Below are positions 1 to 9,073 of a stretch of 32,129 bases of DNA, piece by piece; within the stretch, counting starts at the first letter, position 1; the number at the start of each line of letters is the position of its first letter. The translations under genes were made by a program, and so were the position numbers. The stretch lies in the IMG/VR virus record IMGVR_UViG_3300007770_000056, positions 1 to 32,129 of that record. One strand, given 5' to 3'. Under the pieces are notes generated by a model that was given only the letters and a program-made list of their open reading frames with translations, made no database searches and was not told where the DNA came from. Source of the stretch: a virus.

Positions 1-99
1 ATATTTAACCATATCACTGCCAACTAATACATCTGTAATATTAATCCTTACATCTCCTATTGAAGTTGGCACTCTTGTTACTTCTGGGTCAAACGCCAT
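1..99 (-). CDS. Start of an unidentified gene downstream of the tail fibre (partial)
   Basis: The first 33 codons of a gene that runs off the left edge of the window. The ATG shares bases with the stop of the tail fibre gene (TAATG), which suggests translational coupling. A good ribosome site (AAAGGAGA) lies about 8 nt upstream, inside the fibre gene. The peptide begins MAFDPEVTRVPTSIGDVRIN and continues through ITDVLVGSDMVKY. I do not recognise it. From its place after the fibre it could be a tail accessory or fibre-associated protein, but that is only positional inference. Confidence 0.7.
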   Translation of the reverse strand, partial: MAFDPEVTRVPTSIGDVRINITDVLVGSDMVKY

Positions 100-1571
100 T
101 ATGATTTCTCCTTTTTCAACTCATCTATCATCTTACTTAACTCTTTTACCGCATTAACAAGCGCAGCAACTATAGGTCTATCATCTATATTGTGGTAGCC
201 ATCATAATTTGTACCAACTGCTGTAGGTATTACTTCTGCCAGCTCTTGAGCTATAAATCCAGTATACATATGCTCCCTGTCCCAACCAGATAATTCATTC
301 CAATGATAGTTAGTTGGCTTGAGCTTTAAAACTTCAGCCAAACCGCCCTCATACGCTCCATCTATATCCTTCAACCTTGCATCTGAAGCAGTAATATTAC
401 CACTTGCATCAGTTGATAGAGCACCTGTTCCATAAGCATTGAATTGTATGTTACCACCTTGGTCAATAACAAATCTAGTTGTAGTGGCAAGGTTTGTTGA
501 CATAGAAATTTTAAATTTATCTCCATCACTATTATCAATTCCCATTGCCCAGTTTATAACAGCAGTAAGTTGGAAGTTTATACCGCAATCACCTGTGCCA
601 TCTTGGTCTAGTCTCAATATCTGAGTAGCCACTGTTGAATTATCAGCATAAACATCTAATAGAGAGGTTGGATTGTTTGTAGCTATACCAAAGTTCCCAT
701 CTTCATCTACTCTGAATCTTTCTGAGTTACTGGTATATATTGCAAACTCACCTTTTAAATCAGTAGTCCCCCTCATTACCCGATAATCTACACAAGGAGT
801 TGCTCCGTTATTAAAATGCTGAAAGCTATAGATACCGTTGCCAGAATCCGCCCTATCGTTATCACTTCTGCAAAAAAGCAAATTGTTGGTATTGTCAATC
901 TTAATCTTAAACATCGGATTGTCTATCGTGTTGGATGAATGCTCTACATGAAAGCGACCATCTGGAGCTGCAGTACCAATCCCTACGGTGCCTATAGTGG
1001 TTATGTCTTTGCTGTTGGCATCTAAATCACCTCCGAGCTGAGGCGTGGTGTCATCGACCACGTCACTGATACCGCCGGTGCGTAGGTTCAGAAACGGCCT
1101 GACATTGCGCCCCATAATGTAGCTGTTTGTAGAGTCGTCGGTATTCTTTATGCTCGTAGATCCTACACGGTGGTAGATAAGCGCGATCGGGATCTTGGTC
1201 TTCGGGTCAGGTATAGTGGGCTGCGACGGGCTGGCCCCTTCCGACCCTGCTGTTATCCCCAGTGTGCCGCCGCTAACGTCATAATAAAGCAGGTCTATCT
1301 TCGGATTTGTTGTCGGGGCGGTAAATGTACCGCTTGCCGTAGTAGTCACGTCCAGATTGCCGTCGAGAGAGAATTCGGTGTATGTCCCGCTTACAAAAAA
1401 CCTGCCGCCATAGACATCTACCGTCATGCCCGGAGTAGAAGTCTCCTCCACATGGAACAGCTCAAAATCCATCGAATGTAGAGACCGGAGCGTCTTCGAT
1501 ATATTGGTCTTTGACATGTTCGACGACTGGTCGGGTAATATCGAGTCGAGATATCCTTCTTGTTCTGCCAT
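99..1571 (-). CDS. Tail fibre with C-terminal S74 intramolecular chaperone domain
   Basis: A 490-aa receptor-binding type fibre. The C-terminus, roughly residues 390-490, has the peptidase S74 signature: ASDARLK around Ser396 to Lys401, GFIAQE at 438-443, and a final helical segment. In this family the chaperone trimerises the fibre and cuts itself off before the Ser. Two glycine-rich repeats (VGIGTAAP at 196-203 and FGIATNNP at 294-301) are typical of such fibres. The motif DDTTPQLGGDLD at 173-184 marks the junction of the N-terminal attachment part with the distal part. Base composition changes near that motif: the 5' third is GC-richer and the rest AT-rich, suggesting a mosaic gene. The ATG at 1571 has an AGGAGGC site 7 nt upstream. 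Confidence 0.9.
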   Translation of the reverse strand: MAEQEGYLDSILPDQSSNMSKTNISKTLRSLHSMDFELFHVEETSTPGMTVDVYGGRFFVSGTYTEFSLDGNLDVTTTASGTFTAPTTNPKIDLLYYDVSGGTLGITAGSEGASPSQPTIPDPKTKIPIALIYHRVGSTSIKNTDDSTNSYIMGRNVRPFLNLRTGGISDVVDDTTPQLGGDLDANSKDITTIGTVGIGTAAPDGRFHVEHSSNTIDNPMFKIKIDNTNNLLFCRSDNDRADSGNGIYSFQHFNNGATPCVDYRVMRGTTDLKGEFAIYTSNSERFRVDEDGNFGIATNNPTSLLDVYADNSTVATQILRLDQDGTGDCGINFQLTAVINWAMGIDNSDGDKFKISMSTNLATTTRFVIDQGGNIQFNAYGTGALSTDASGNITASDARLKDIDGAYEGGLAEVLKLKPTNYHWNELSGWDREHMYTGFIAQELAEVIPTAVGTNYDGYHNIDDRPIVAALVNAVKELSKMIDELKKEKS

Positions 1572-1587
1572 TTATAAAGCCTCCTTT

Positions 1588-4500
1588 TTAAACAATTCCT
1601 GACACCGCCAGTGCTAAATCGGTATAGTTAATAGTGGATACTGCCGCGTTATCACTTGTAAACTTAAAGCGGAATTTAAAATATCTTCCACTATATGTGG
1701 TGCCCGTAGTAAACGACTCCCAGCCGTTATAAGTAATGTCGTCATCAGACCTGTTTATCTCAATAGAGCTTGTCACCGTGCCGGTAAGTACCGTAGTCAG
1801 TGTCAAGTTAAACCTGCCAGTGGCGATCTGCCCTACGTCAAACGCCGGTGTCGTAAAGCTGGCCTCATCTGCAAGTACGGGGAACCCCCATACAGCGTTA
1901 TCAAGGTCAGTCACATCGTCCCACTGCTGGCTCGTATCTATAGTGATGGACGGTATCGTGCGGGATCTGCTTGTCGCATCTTCTATGTACTCAATGGCCG
2001 CATTTGTCAGGTTCTCGGCAATATTTCCAAGATTCTCATTGAAATCAATAGTCTGGTTTAATACATAACCGGTAGCCTTGTACCTCACGGTCCCGGTAGC
2101 CAATGCGGCTGCGTCTATATCAAAAGCCTTTACAGTAAAGCCGCTGACTGTCTCGCTAAACGATTTAGGGTGAAGGTACTTGGTGTCGTCCGCGTCAAAC
2201 AGCTCAAGCGTGCCGTTTGTTATAGACGGGGCCACCTCAAAAGGTGTGGTATATGTTACGGCGAGGCCAGTACTGGCGTTGGTTATCGTTACTATGCCGG
2301 TCTCGACCTTATCTATCACGTCAAAGACCGTGCTCAGGCTGTACACGTTTAACTTGCCGGTGTTTACATCTGTCGGTGTAAATGAGACCTTGAACTTGTA
2401 ATATCTACAAGTGTAGTTCCCTGTCGTAAAGACCTGCCAACCGTTCCAGGCATCCAGCGTGTCAGCCGTGTTGATTTCTATCACAAAATCGACAGATCCT
2501 GTCAACACCGTACCCATCGTAAGCTCAATCTTGCCCGTGGTCACGCCGCCCAGGTCAAAGGGCTCTGTGGTAAAGTCCGCCGCTGCGGATAACACCGGAA
2601 AGTCCCAGGCAACTCCGTCAAGGTCTGTAGTGTCGTCCCACTGCTGGAGCGTGTCGTTTGTGAAAGATGGTATGGTGCGTGAGTTAAAGCCGGAGACGGG
2701 AATATACTCTATAGCTATATTATTCCTGTCTGTAATGTCGTTAATCATGTCAATAGCGCTACTATCAAACGCTATATTTGTGGTCAGGCCCTCTACGTCG
2801 ATACTGTAGGAGACCGGTGTGGATACATTGCCGGAGTTATCTACTGCCACTATCCAAAACGTCTTTGTCCCGTTAGTCGCAGCGGTCTCTATATACTCAA
2901 TCCCGCCCAGATAATCCTCTGTCACCGGTATTGATGTAGCGAACACCGCTCCGGAGGAGATCTTGTACCCGAACAGGTCCGCATCCGTTATCGCATTCCA
3001 TTTAAAACGTAGATTATTCCCCTCCTGTACAACTGTAAATCCGGACACTGCTGAGGGTGCCACATCCTTACCCACTATGGTGATGGTATTTGATTCCGCG
3101 CCGTCTGAGAGGGTGTGCCTTTCGTTTTCGGTCTGTAGCTTTACCGTGTACGACTTGCCCACCTCAGCCGTTATAGGCAAGCTGAAAGTTGTATCGAGAT
3201 AGGAGACATACTTTACAAACTCATACGCCCCTGAGTCCTCTTTGACGAGTAGCCTGTATCGGGTGAGTGTAAGCGTCTGGGCCGGTGCGGTGAAAGAACC
3301 ATTGACCTTTATCTCCCACGTCCCGTCCTCATTCACGAAACCGCCCTCTTCGGTTATGGTCAGGCTTGTTACCTCGTCAGTGGCCGTGAACGGGTTAGCA
3401 ACCCTCACATAATCCAGAGTCACAGGATCAGTCTCCAGGCTGTCATTAAATATGGTCGAGTTATACGCCTTTGCTGTTATCTCCCTGGTGTGGTCAGGAT
3501 ACTCTACCACACGCTCCACTGTCAACTCATACCACGTCGCCCCGTCTCCGAGAATGGGGTGTTTTATCCTTATCACGTCCCCGCGTTCACGTGGTGCGCT
3601 ATCTATATCAGTCTTGAACTTACAGCCGAACCAGTTCACCCTGTGATCGTTCATCGCCTGTGTAATCATCCTGATCGCCTGAGACTGCCGGGAAATAGCC
3701 TTGTAAGTTATCTCTTTAGTTACCACACCGCGAGGATTAGTCTGTTGGTCTGAATAGTCGTCTATTACCGGCGTGCGTGTCCAGGCGTCGTTACCCGCAT
3801 CTGACGGGTCCTTATAGATACCGATCATGCGGTTAGGCCGTTCCTGCTTAGAGAAAGTGTAATAACCGAAAGATCCCGGCAATATGGTGCCTGTCATCGT
3901 ACCAGGCTCATAATCCTGAACAGAACTCTCCGCTTTCCTCACCTTTAGCTTTAACACCTTGCCATTTGAAACAATAAACCCACCGAAAGACATAAGGATA
4001 TCTTGCAGTACATCCGTCCACGGCTTAAAGCTGTCCAGGGAATATGTTACCCTTGCCCTCGGCTCTGTCCCACCGGCGCCATCGCTTACCAATACCTCGG
4101 CCCATGTATACACCACACCGAACGAGGCGTCGTCTATCTCAGCCGCTACAAGGCCCGCTCCGCCCTGCTCCCGGTCCAGTAACAGATAGTCTCGTATGAC
4201 AGCTGCCGGGTTACCGCTTGCCGCAGCGGCCAGTGTTGTCCAGTCAGATCCGTTCCAGAGGGCTATCTTGCGGCCCTTTGCCACGTTTGTAGTCACCAGG
4301 GGATCTCCGGTAAGCTTCTCGCTCGCCTCCAGGGTCAGAGCCAGATAAGCCGTGTCCCTGAGTCCCCCTATATCGTTCGGGCTTGCGTCATACCGAGAGT
4401 CGATTCCCTGGCTTGACGTACCGGTGTAAATAGACACGCTAGACCCTGTAAAATTAGATATCGCGTCACCGTTAAGCTCTACACTGTCCACCGTCTCAAG

Positions 4501-4827
4501 CTCGCCTGCACCTATCTCCAGGAGCTGCTTCTGTGTGGTCCCCGGATCAGACCCCCATAGCCGCTTGAGTGGTACCCTCATGCCGTCCTCGGTCCAGATA
4601 AGCGCTGATGGTACCATATTGGATACAATATTCCTGAACCCGGCCAATTCATATATTGGAGATAGCGCTTCCTGACTGAATGTGTCGGTAGGTCCCGCCC
4701 CAAAATCCTGACTAGGAGTAAATATATCAACTACCGCAGAGACTGTCCCGCCTATAACATCAGCGGCGCCGCCAATTACATCACCAGCAAAGTCAATAAC
4801 ATCGCCTACAAAATCAAAAAATCCCAC
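1588..4827 (-). CDS. Tail tip attachment protein (gpJ-like) with FN3 domain and duplicated C-terminal module
   Basis: A 1079-aa protein that should form the tail tip or central fibre and contact the host. The first ~35 residues are repeats of a hydrophobic, Gly-rich pattern (FVGDVIDFAGDVIGGAADV), as in other gpJ-like proteins. Residues ~55-460 resemble the gpJ hub region. A fibronectin type III-like domain lies at ~588-680. The C-terminus holds two homologous modules, ~691-817 and ~925-1060, each with IEYI, RTIPS, QQWDD-TDLD, FPVL, VLTG, NGW-FTTG and R-YKF landmarks, separated by a beta-rich linker module. The start codon is GTG at 4827, 9 nt after AGGAGG. Part of the second module is duplicated exactly elsewhere in the window (24411-24482). 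The beta-sandwich nature of the modules is inferred. Confidence 0.85.
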   Translation of the reverse strand: MGFFDFVGDVIDFAGDVIGGAADVIGGTVSAVVDIFTPSQDFGAGPTDTFSQEALSPIYELAGFRNIVSNMVPSALIWTEDGMRVPLKRLWGSDPGTTQKQLLEIGAGELETVDSVELNGDAISNFTGSSVSIYTGTSSQGIDSRYDASPNDIGGLRDTAYLALTLEASEKLTGDPLVTTNVAKGRKIALWNGSDWTTLAAAASGNPAAVIRDYLLLDREQGGAGLVAAEIDDASFGVVYTWAEVLVSDGAGGTEPRARVTYSLDSFKPWTDVLQDILMSFGGFIVSNGKVLKLKVRKAESSVQDYEPGTMTGTILPGSFGYYTFSKQERPNRMIGIYKDPSDAGNDAWTRTPVIDDYSDQQTNPRGVVTKEITYKAISRQSQAIRMITQAMNDHRVNWFGCKFKTDIDSAPRERGDVIRIKHPILGDGATWYELTVERVVEYPDHTREITAKAYNSTIFNDSLETDPVTLDYVRVANPFTATDEVTSLTITEEGGFVNEDGTWEIKVNGSFTAPAQTLTLTRYRLLVKEDSGAYEFVKYVSYLDTTFSLPITAEVGKSYTVKLQTENERHTLSDGAESNTITIVGKDVAPSAVSGFTVVQEGNNLRFKWNAITDADLFGYKISSGAVFATSIPVTEDYLGGIEYIETAATNGTKTFWIVAVDNSGNVSTPVSYSIDVEGLTTNIAFDSSAIDMINDITDRNNIAIEYIPVSGFNSRTIPSFTNDTLQQWDDTTDLDGVAWDFPVLSAAADFTTEPFDLGGVTTGKIELTMGTVLTGSVDFVIEINTADTLDAWNGWQVFTTGNYTCRYYKFKVSFTPTDVNTGKLNVYSLSTVFDVIDKVETGIVTITNASTGLAVTYTTPFEVAPSITNGTLELFDADDTKYLHPKSFSETVSGFTVKAFDIDAAALATGTVRYKATGYVLNQTIDFNENLGNIAENLTNAAIEYIEDATSRSRTIPSITIDTSQQWDDVTDLDNAVWGFPVLADEASFTTPAFDVGQIATGRFNLTLTTVLTGTVTSSIEINRSDDDITYNGWESFTTGTTYSGRYFKFRFKFTSDNAAVSTINYTDLALAVSGIV
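1980..2051. repeat. 72-bp repeat, copy A (inside tail tip gene)
   Basis: Identical base for base to 24411-24482, in the same orientation, and extendable to 76 bp with one mismatch (2052 T versus C). Here it encodes about residues 926-949 of the tail tip protein (IDFNENLGNIAENLTNAAIE and onward), at the start of the second C-terminal module. The paralogous first module has a diverged equivalent (IDMINDITDRNNIAIEYI), so this copy is the likely source. Confidence 0.95.
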
Positions 4828-4850
4828 TTACACCTGCCTCCTTAATCGAC

Positions 4851-5753
4851 TTACGGATTTAAGCTTCTAGCCACAGTATTCTTGCCCCTGAAGTTGGCCA
4901 TGTTCCCGTTACTGGCGTCCACCTCAGTAAATCTCGTTTTACACATATCAAGCGTCCGGTTACAGTCACGCAGCACCTTTACCGTGTCATCCTCTGCCGG
5001 TGTGTTCGGCAGTGGCCATGCCAGGGTGAATGACTTGGTTGACTGTACCCAGTCTGTTATATTCCTCACATACCCGTCATTTGATCCGGAGGTAAACTCT
5101 ATCTTTCCTATGTTCCAGTAGTCATCCGCCTGGGCCATAGTCTTTACCTTTACCACGCTGGTCGTAGACCCCGCGTCCACATTGTCCGCAGTCTCCTGGG
5201 TGAGATCCGACACGGTCACACCCTGCGCACAGCGCGAGTTTGCGAAGATTGAAATCGGGCACACCCTGTCGATAGCCTGTCCTGACCGAAACCCTGTATA
5301 ACCTGTTTTTGAGACCACTTTTATCTGGCATATAGCCTCACCAATAAAAACATGGTCTACTATTCCGTCCAGTATGGTGACTGAGTGGGAAGTGTCGCTG
5401 ACCAGGTCTGCGAATATCTGACGTATCAAAAACCGCTTGTCGAGCATAAAACCCGGATGCTGCCAAAAAAAAGTCTGGAATCTGTCATCTACATTGCCGA
5501 ACTGTATAGTCACCGACGACTGTCTCAACCCTGCATTGTGAGATACCTGTCCGCGGGACAGCCGCCCACCTGGATACGTCTGCGCGTTACCATCAATGTT
5601 GAAGAAATCTATTGATTTATCGTAGATGGCATAATGATTTGTATCAGCGTCATCCGCCGTCTGAGACCCCAGGAAGAAATCCACGATCTCCACCGGCTTG
5701 TTCTGCGCTGCCTGTGCCTTTGCGTCAAAAGATGCTGTAGTTGTTTTGCTCAT
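4851..5753 (-). CDS. Tail hub protein, DUF2163/BR0599 family (GTA gp13-like)
   Basis: A 300-aa protein with the family's recognisable ending: Cys-Asn-Arg-Thr-Leu-Asp-Met-Cys near residue 266-273 followed by RF, then NFRGK close to the C-terminus. In gene transfer agents and related siphoviruses this protein joins the distal tail ring to the gpJ-like megatron and is thought to work with a NlpC/P60 peptidase. No NlpC/P60 gene lies next to it here, which is a difference from the usual gene order. The ATG follows the TAA of the DUF2460 gene with no gap, consistent with coupled translation. Assignment rests on the C-terminal motif and gene order. Confidence 0.8.
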   Translation of the reverse strand: MSKTTTASFDAKAQAAQNKPVEIVDFFLGSQTADDADTNHYAIYDKSIDFFNIDGNAQTYPGGRLSRGQVSHNAGLRQSSVTIQFGNVDDRFQTFFWQHPGFMLDKRFLIRQIFADLVSDTSHSVTILDGIVDHVFIGEAICQIKVVSKTGYTGFRSGQAIDRVCPISIFANSRCAQGVTVSDLTQETADNVDAGSTTSVVKVKTMAQADDYWNIGKIEFTSGSNDGYVRNITDWVQSTKSFTLAWPLPNTPAEDDTVKVLRDCNRTLDMCKTRFTEVDASNGNMANFRGKNTVARSLNP

Positions 5754-6347
5754 TTAGATAGATTCCCTCGCAAGCTCTTTAAAAGAATAATTTGCCGATA
5801 ACAGTTGATAAGAGATAAGAGTGTCTTTTAAATTACTGTTAAACCGGCATATCCTGTAAACGTCGATATCCACTGTTAAGGCCGTGCCCAGCGCCGGTGC
5901 CACGCTATAAGTCACCGCACTCGTCTTTGATCCGTCTGTATTTGCGAAAGTAGCTGATACCCCACCGGCATCCACATAAGCCTGGTTACGTGTACCGGTG
6001 CCCGTGTATACCCTGCGATAGTAGTCTGTGTTATCAAGGTCAAACACCGTTGTGGAACCGTCACCGGTGCCCACGCTGAGCGTCTCAATGAGCCTGTCGT
6101 GATTCACCGGAGGAAGAAAAGAGAACGAATCAAACTTCCCACCCCGCGCTCGATAGAAAGCATCTAGTAGTTTCTGGTCAGCCACCGACATGACATTGGT
6201 GCTGAGGTCCCACGATCGTAGCTGTAATCCGCTTATCTGCTTACGCCTCTCAAGATTCCCCTGGATCTTCTCGATAACGACGTCGTCATTTAATTCGCGC
6301 TGTACCGCATAAGACGGATCAACCGGAAACAGATCTGCAACACCCAT
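5754..6347 (-). CDS. Distal tail protein, DUF2460 family (GTA gp12-like)
   Basis: A 197-aa protein. The core pattern, an RRKQISGLQLRSWDL strand pair followed by LLDAFYRARGGKFDSFSF and a proline-rich LPPVNH, is the DUF2460 signature of distal tail proteins that cap the tube below the tape measure. Its position between tape measure and DUF2163 gene matches gene transfer agents and many siphoviruses. The ATG is preceded by AAAGGGATAAAAAATT, a fair ribosome site. Confidence 0.82.
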   Translation of the reverse strand: MGVADLFPVDPSYAVQRELNDDVVIEKIQGNLERRKQISGLQLRSWDLSTNVMSVADQKLLDAFYRARGGKFDSFSFLPPVNHDRLIETLSVGTGDGSTTVFDLDNTDYYRRVYTGTGTRNQAYVDAGGVSATFANTDGSKTSAVTYSVAPALGTALTVDIDVYRICRFNSNLKDTLISYQLLSANYSFKELARESI

Positions 6348-6361
6348 AATTTTTTATCCCT

Positions 6362-8674
6362 TTAAGAAAGCCCCATCTGTTTAGCCGCGCCGTTTACCAT
6401 CGCCTGCCTCAAGAAACCCTCAAACACCTCAAGGTTCTCCGGCTTACTCAAAAAAGCAATCCCCGACTGAGTGTCGATCGCGTTAAGCGTAACCGGCGCC
6501 AATACCGTGATGCTCCCGCCACCACCGCCTTGCTGGAAGTCACTGAAATCTCCGCTGTTTATCCGGTTCAGCCTGTTTACTCCGAGTGATTTTGTTACGT
6601 TCTCGTTAAATACAAATTCCTTCTTTTTGAGCTTTGCAAGTGTTTCATCACCGGCCAGTCCGCCAGTGTGTAAAGTCAATATCTTCTGAGTCGGCAAACT
6701 ACCCACATGCCCACCACCGTGTGGCCTCTTTCCGAAGAGACTAAACAGCCCGGAGAGTATTCCGCCGCCACCACTGCCTGTGCCCCCTGGGAACACCAGG
6801 CTTGTCAGATAACTTATGGCCCTGTCAGCCGCCAGCTCTGCAAGCTTCCTCCTGATGACGTTTACCACGCCCCCCACAAGGCCCTGCAAGTTCATGAAAC
6901 CTTGATTTGCGCTATCGAAAAAGTCAGTAAAAGGCCCCTTCATTCTGTTGAGCACGTCACGGGTACCGGTTTCAAGCCTGTCTATTTCATTTATGCCCTT
7001 GCTGGACATCTCCTCAAAGCGCTTGTTATTCGCCAGTACCATCTCCTGGGTTTTTGTATCCAGTGTGTCAAATACATCTATCAGGTCAGGGGCCACCTGG
7101 CCGCTCCATACCTCAGCAAGTCGTTTCCCGGTGAGCTTTCCGGATCTCTCAATCTCCTGAAACCTCTTGAGGGAAGTAAGGGCTGCGGTTCTCATCTGTT
7201 CATCAGTGACGACTTTGAACTCTTTCATCGCCTTACGCCACTCCTCGACACTCTTCTTTCCTTCTCCTTTTGCTGTACCGGATGTAATAGGCATGACGGG
7301 AGATGCCGGCGAGTCGTCAAAGGTAGTAGCTTTAGTTGACCCAAGAGCCTTATTTATTTCTTTTCCGCTATCAATAAGCGACTGCACCAGTGTTTGATTC
7401 GCCTCAAGTGCTTTCTCGGATTCGATAGTGATATTTGTGTAATGGTCAACAAGTGCTTCCTGCCCGGAAGTATCAATCTTTCCTATCTTCACCCCTGGTA
7501 TCTTGTTGACTGCGTCGATCACCTTATTGACGCCCTGTATCATAAGTAATACCGCCCTGGAATTAGCTTCAATGGCAAGGTTCCACAATACCGGGAACGT
7601 CTTTACCGCCGCCTCAATACCGAGTAGTATAAGAGCCACCCTGCCTACTCCTGTGCCTAGCAGTAACGCCATAGCAGCCGCAGCCTTGAGCCCTACAGGT
7701 AGCTGGAATATGAACTTGCCTACCGTGGCAACGTCCTGGACCAATACCTTGAATATGCTAGACAGGCTTGCAGTTGTAGATTTAACCTTTTCTATAAATT
7801 CAGGCACTTTCTGTTTGATTAGATCGCTATTATTCTCCAGCCACTCTTTGAGCTTTGCATTAATACTGGTAAGCTGCTCTTTTAAAGCACCAAATACACC
7901 GGCATCAGCAACCTGCCTCTGTATCTCGATAACATAACTCTGGAATGCTGAAGTAAGTCCCTGCCATGATGTCATTCCTTCTTTTGCGGCACCACCGAAC
8001 TGGTCCCTCATGCCGGTCATCAACGCTTCAATCACCTTGTCAATTTCCACGTTCTGCTTCTGTAGCTCCTCTACAGTCATACCGAACGTATCCTGTAATA
8101 TCTTCCGTGAGTTGATACCTACCTCTGAAAGCTGATTGAGCTCCTCAGCTGATACCTTGCCCAGTGCTCCCATCTGGCCCAGTGCCCTGGCTATCCTTGG
8201 AAGTGCATCTTCACCCATAATGGTGGAAACATCGACGAGTGTCTCCATTTTTTCTATTGCATCGTCCAGCCCTTCTTGTGTGGAAGCGTCGATAATGCCG
8301 AATGCCTGCATGGTAGTAAAGGCATCAACCGCTTTCTTGGTGTTGACAGGCATATCCAGAGCCCATTTATTGATCCGATCTAAGGTTTCGACGCCTCTTC
8401 CATTGGTAAGCTTATTGAGCTTTAACTCGATTTGCTCAAAAGCCGCTGCAACTCCTATAGTAGAGACGGCAACCTTCTTTAATATAAGCCCTGTTCCCGC
8501 TACTGCTATTGCAGCTTTAAGGCCGAGGAAACTCCCCCGGACCTTTGCAAGAGATCTGTCTACTGACTGCACCCTCGTCTTTAGCTTTTTGAAATTCGTG
8601 CCCAGGCTTTTAAGCTTTTTATTGGCGTCCGCTATGCCTTTGGCAATGATATTTATCTCAACATTTTCAGCCAT
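6362..8674 (-). CDS. Tail tape measure protein
   Basis: A 770-aa protein that sets tail length and is threaded inside the tube. Residues ~75-245 match the tape-measure N-terminal domain (TIGR02675-like: ALDMPVNTKKAVDAF, ALGQMGALGKVSAEELNQLS, GMTSWQGLTSAF). A hydrophobic stretch at ~325-370 could insert into the host membrane during DNA entry. Helical segments fill the middle, then a glycine-rich stretch (GGTGSGGGGILSGLF) and a conserved-looking C-terminus. It is the longest gene directly after the tail chaperone pair, as expected. The ATG has AAAGGAAAC upstream. Long plus-strand reading frames opposite it are shadows of its codon use. Confidence 0.92.
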   Translation of the reverse strand: MAENVEINIIAKGIADANKKLKSLGTNFKKLKTRVQSVDRSLAKVRGSFLGLKAAIAVAGTGLILKKVAVSTIGVAAAFEQIELKLNKLTNGRGVETLDRINKWALDMPVNTKKAVDAFTTMQAFGIIDASTQEGLDDAIEKMETLVDVSTIMGEDALPRIARALGQMGALGKVSAEELNQLSEVGINSRKILQDTFGMTVEELQKQNVEIDKVIEALMTGMRDQFGGAAKEGMTSWQGLTSAFQSYVIEIQRQVADAGVFGALKEQLTSINAKLKEWLENNSDLIKQKVPEFIEKVKSTTASLSSIFKVLVQDVATVGKFIFQLPVGLKAAAAMALLLGTGVGRVALILLGIEAAVKTFPVLWNLAIEANSRAVLLMIQGVNKVIDAVNKIPGVKIGKIDTSGQEALVDHYTNITIESEKALEANQTLVQSLIDSGKEINKALGSTKATTFDDSPASPVMPITSGTAKGEGKKSVEEWRKAMKEFKVVTDEQMRTAALTSLKRFQEIERSGKLTGKRLAEVWSGQVAPDLIDVFDTLDTKTQEMVLANNKRFEEMSSKGINEIDRLETGTRDVLNRMKGPFTDFFDSANQGFMNLQGLVGGVVNVIRRKLAELAADRAISYLTSLVFPGGTGSGGGGILSGLFSLFGKRPHGGGHVGSLPTQKILTLHTGGLAGDETLAKLKKKEFVFNENVTKSLGVNRLNRINSGDFSDFQQGGGGGSITVLAPVTLNAIDTQSGIAFLSKPENLEVFEGFLRQAMVNGAAKQMGLS

Positions 8675-8686
8675 AATTTGTTTCCT

Positions 8687-9073
8687 TTAATTCGGACACG
8701 TTGCACACACGCGGTGAAGCATATCGCGGAAGTCCTTTTTACACTTTTCTGTATAAGCACCTCCGCAATGCTCACCCACCGCCTTGCTTTTTTTGGTCCC
8801 TGGCGCCGCAAGATCCGGACGCTCAGTCTCCTCTATGCCGAGAAATCTCAGCACTTCCTTGTGGAACCTTACTTCTCTGTCACATCGTTCGATGTATGGT
8901 CCGCACTCTCCTGGGGTAAATCCCCAGAGGATTTCTTCTCGCTTTGTGATGTCTCCCCTGGCGAGACTTGCGACAGATCTGTCAATGAAGTCAAATCTAT
9001 CTCCGGTAACAGGTTCCCGAGCACCGTCTTTAACTTCTGAAAGAGAGAACCAATCCGGTTGCATAAAAAAAAA
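8687..9073 (-). CDS. Tail assembly chaperone, T part (made as a G-T fusion by -1 frameshift)
   Basis: This is the downstream part of the tail assembly chaperone. The frame opens directly after a TGA at about 9074-9076, at a run of nine T (minus strand), and continues 125 codons from an in-frame ATG at 9064. That ATG has no Shine-Dalgarno sequence, so independent initiation is unlikely. It is in the -1 frame relative to the upstream ORF and overlaps it by ~200 bp. A slip on the T-run gives a ~225-aa G-T fusion. The T part has a Cys-rich end (CGGAYTEKCKKDF and CATCPN) and the motif WGFTPGECGPYIERCD. In lambda and many siphoviruses the G and GT products load the tape measure. Confidence 0.75.
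   Translation of the reverse strand, partial: FFFMQPDWFSLSEVKDGAREPVTGDRFDFIDRSVASLARGDITKREEILWGFTPGECGPYIERCDREVRFHKEVLRFLGIEETERPDLAAPGTKKSKAVGEHCGGAYTEKCKKDFRDMLHRVCATCPN

Noticed and set aside
6707-7339. A 210-codon open frame on the plus strand
   Set aside because: It lies wholly opposite the tape measure gene, has no ribosome site, and its protein is rich in Cys, His and Pro without a pattern. It is a shadow.
8136-8690. A 184-codon plus-strand frame
   Set aside because: Antisense to the start of the tape measure gene; Ser/Ala/Leu-rich translation expected from the reverse of helical coding sequence.
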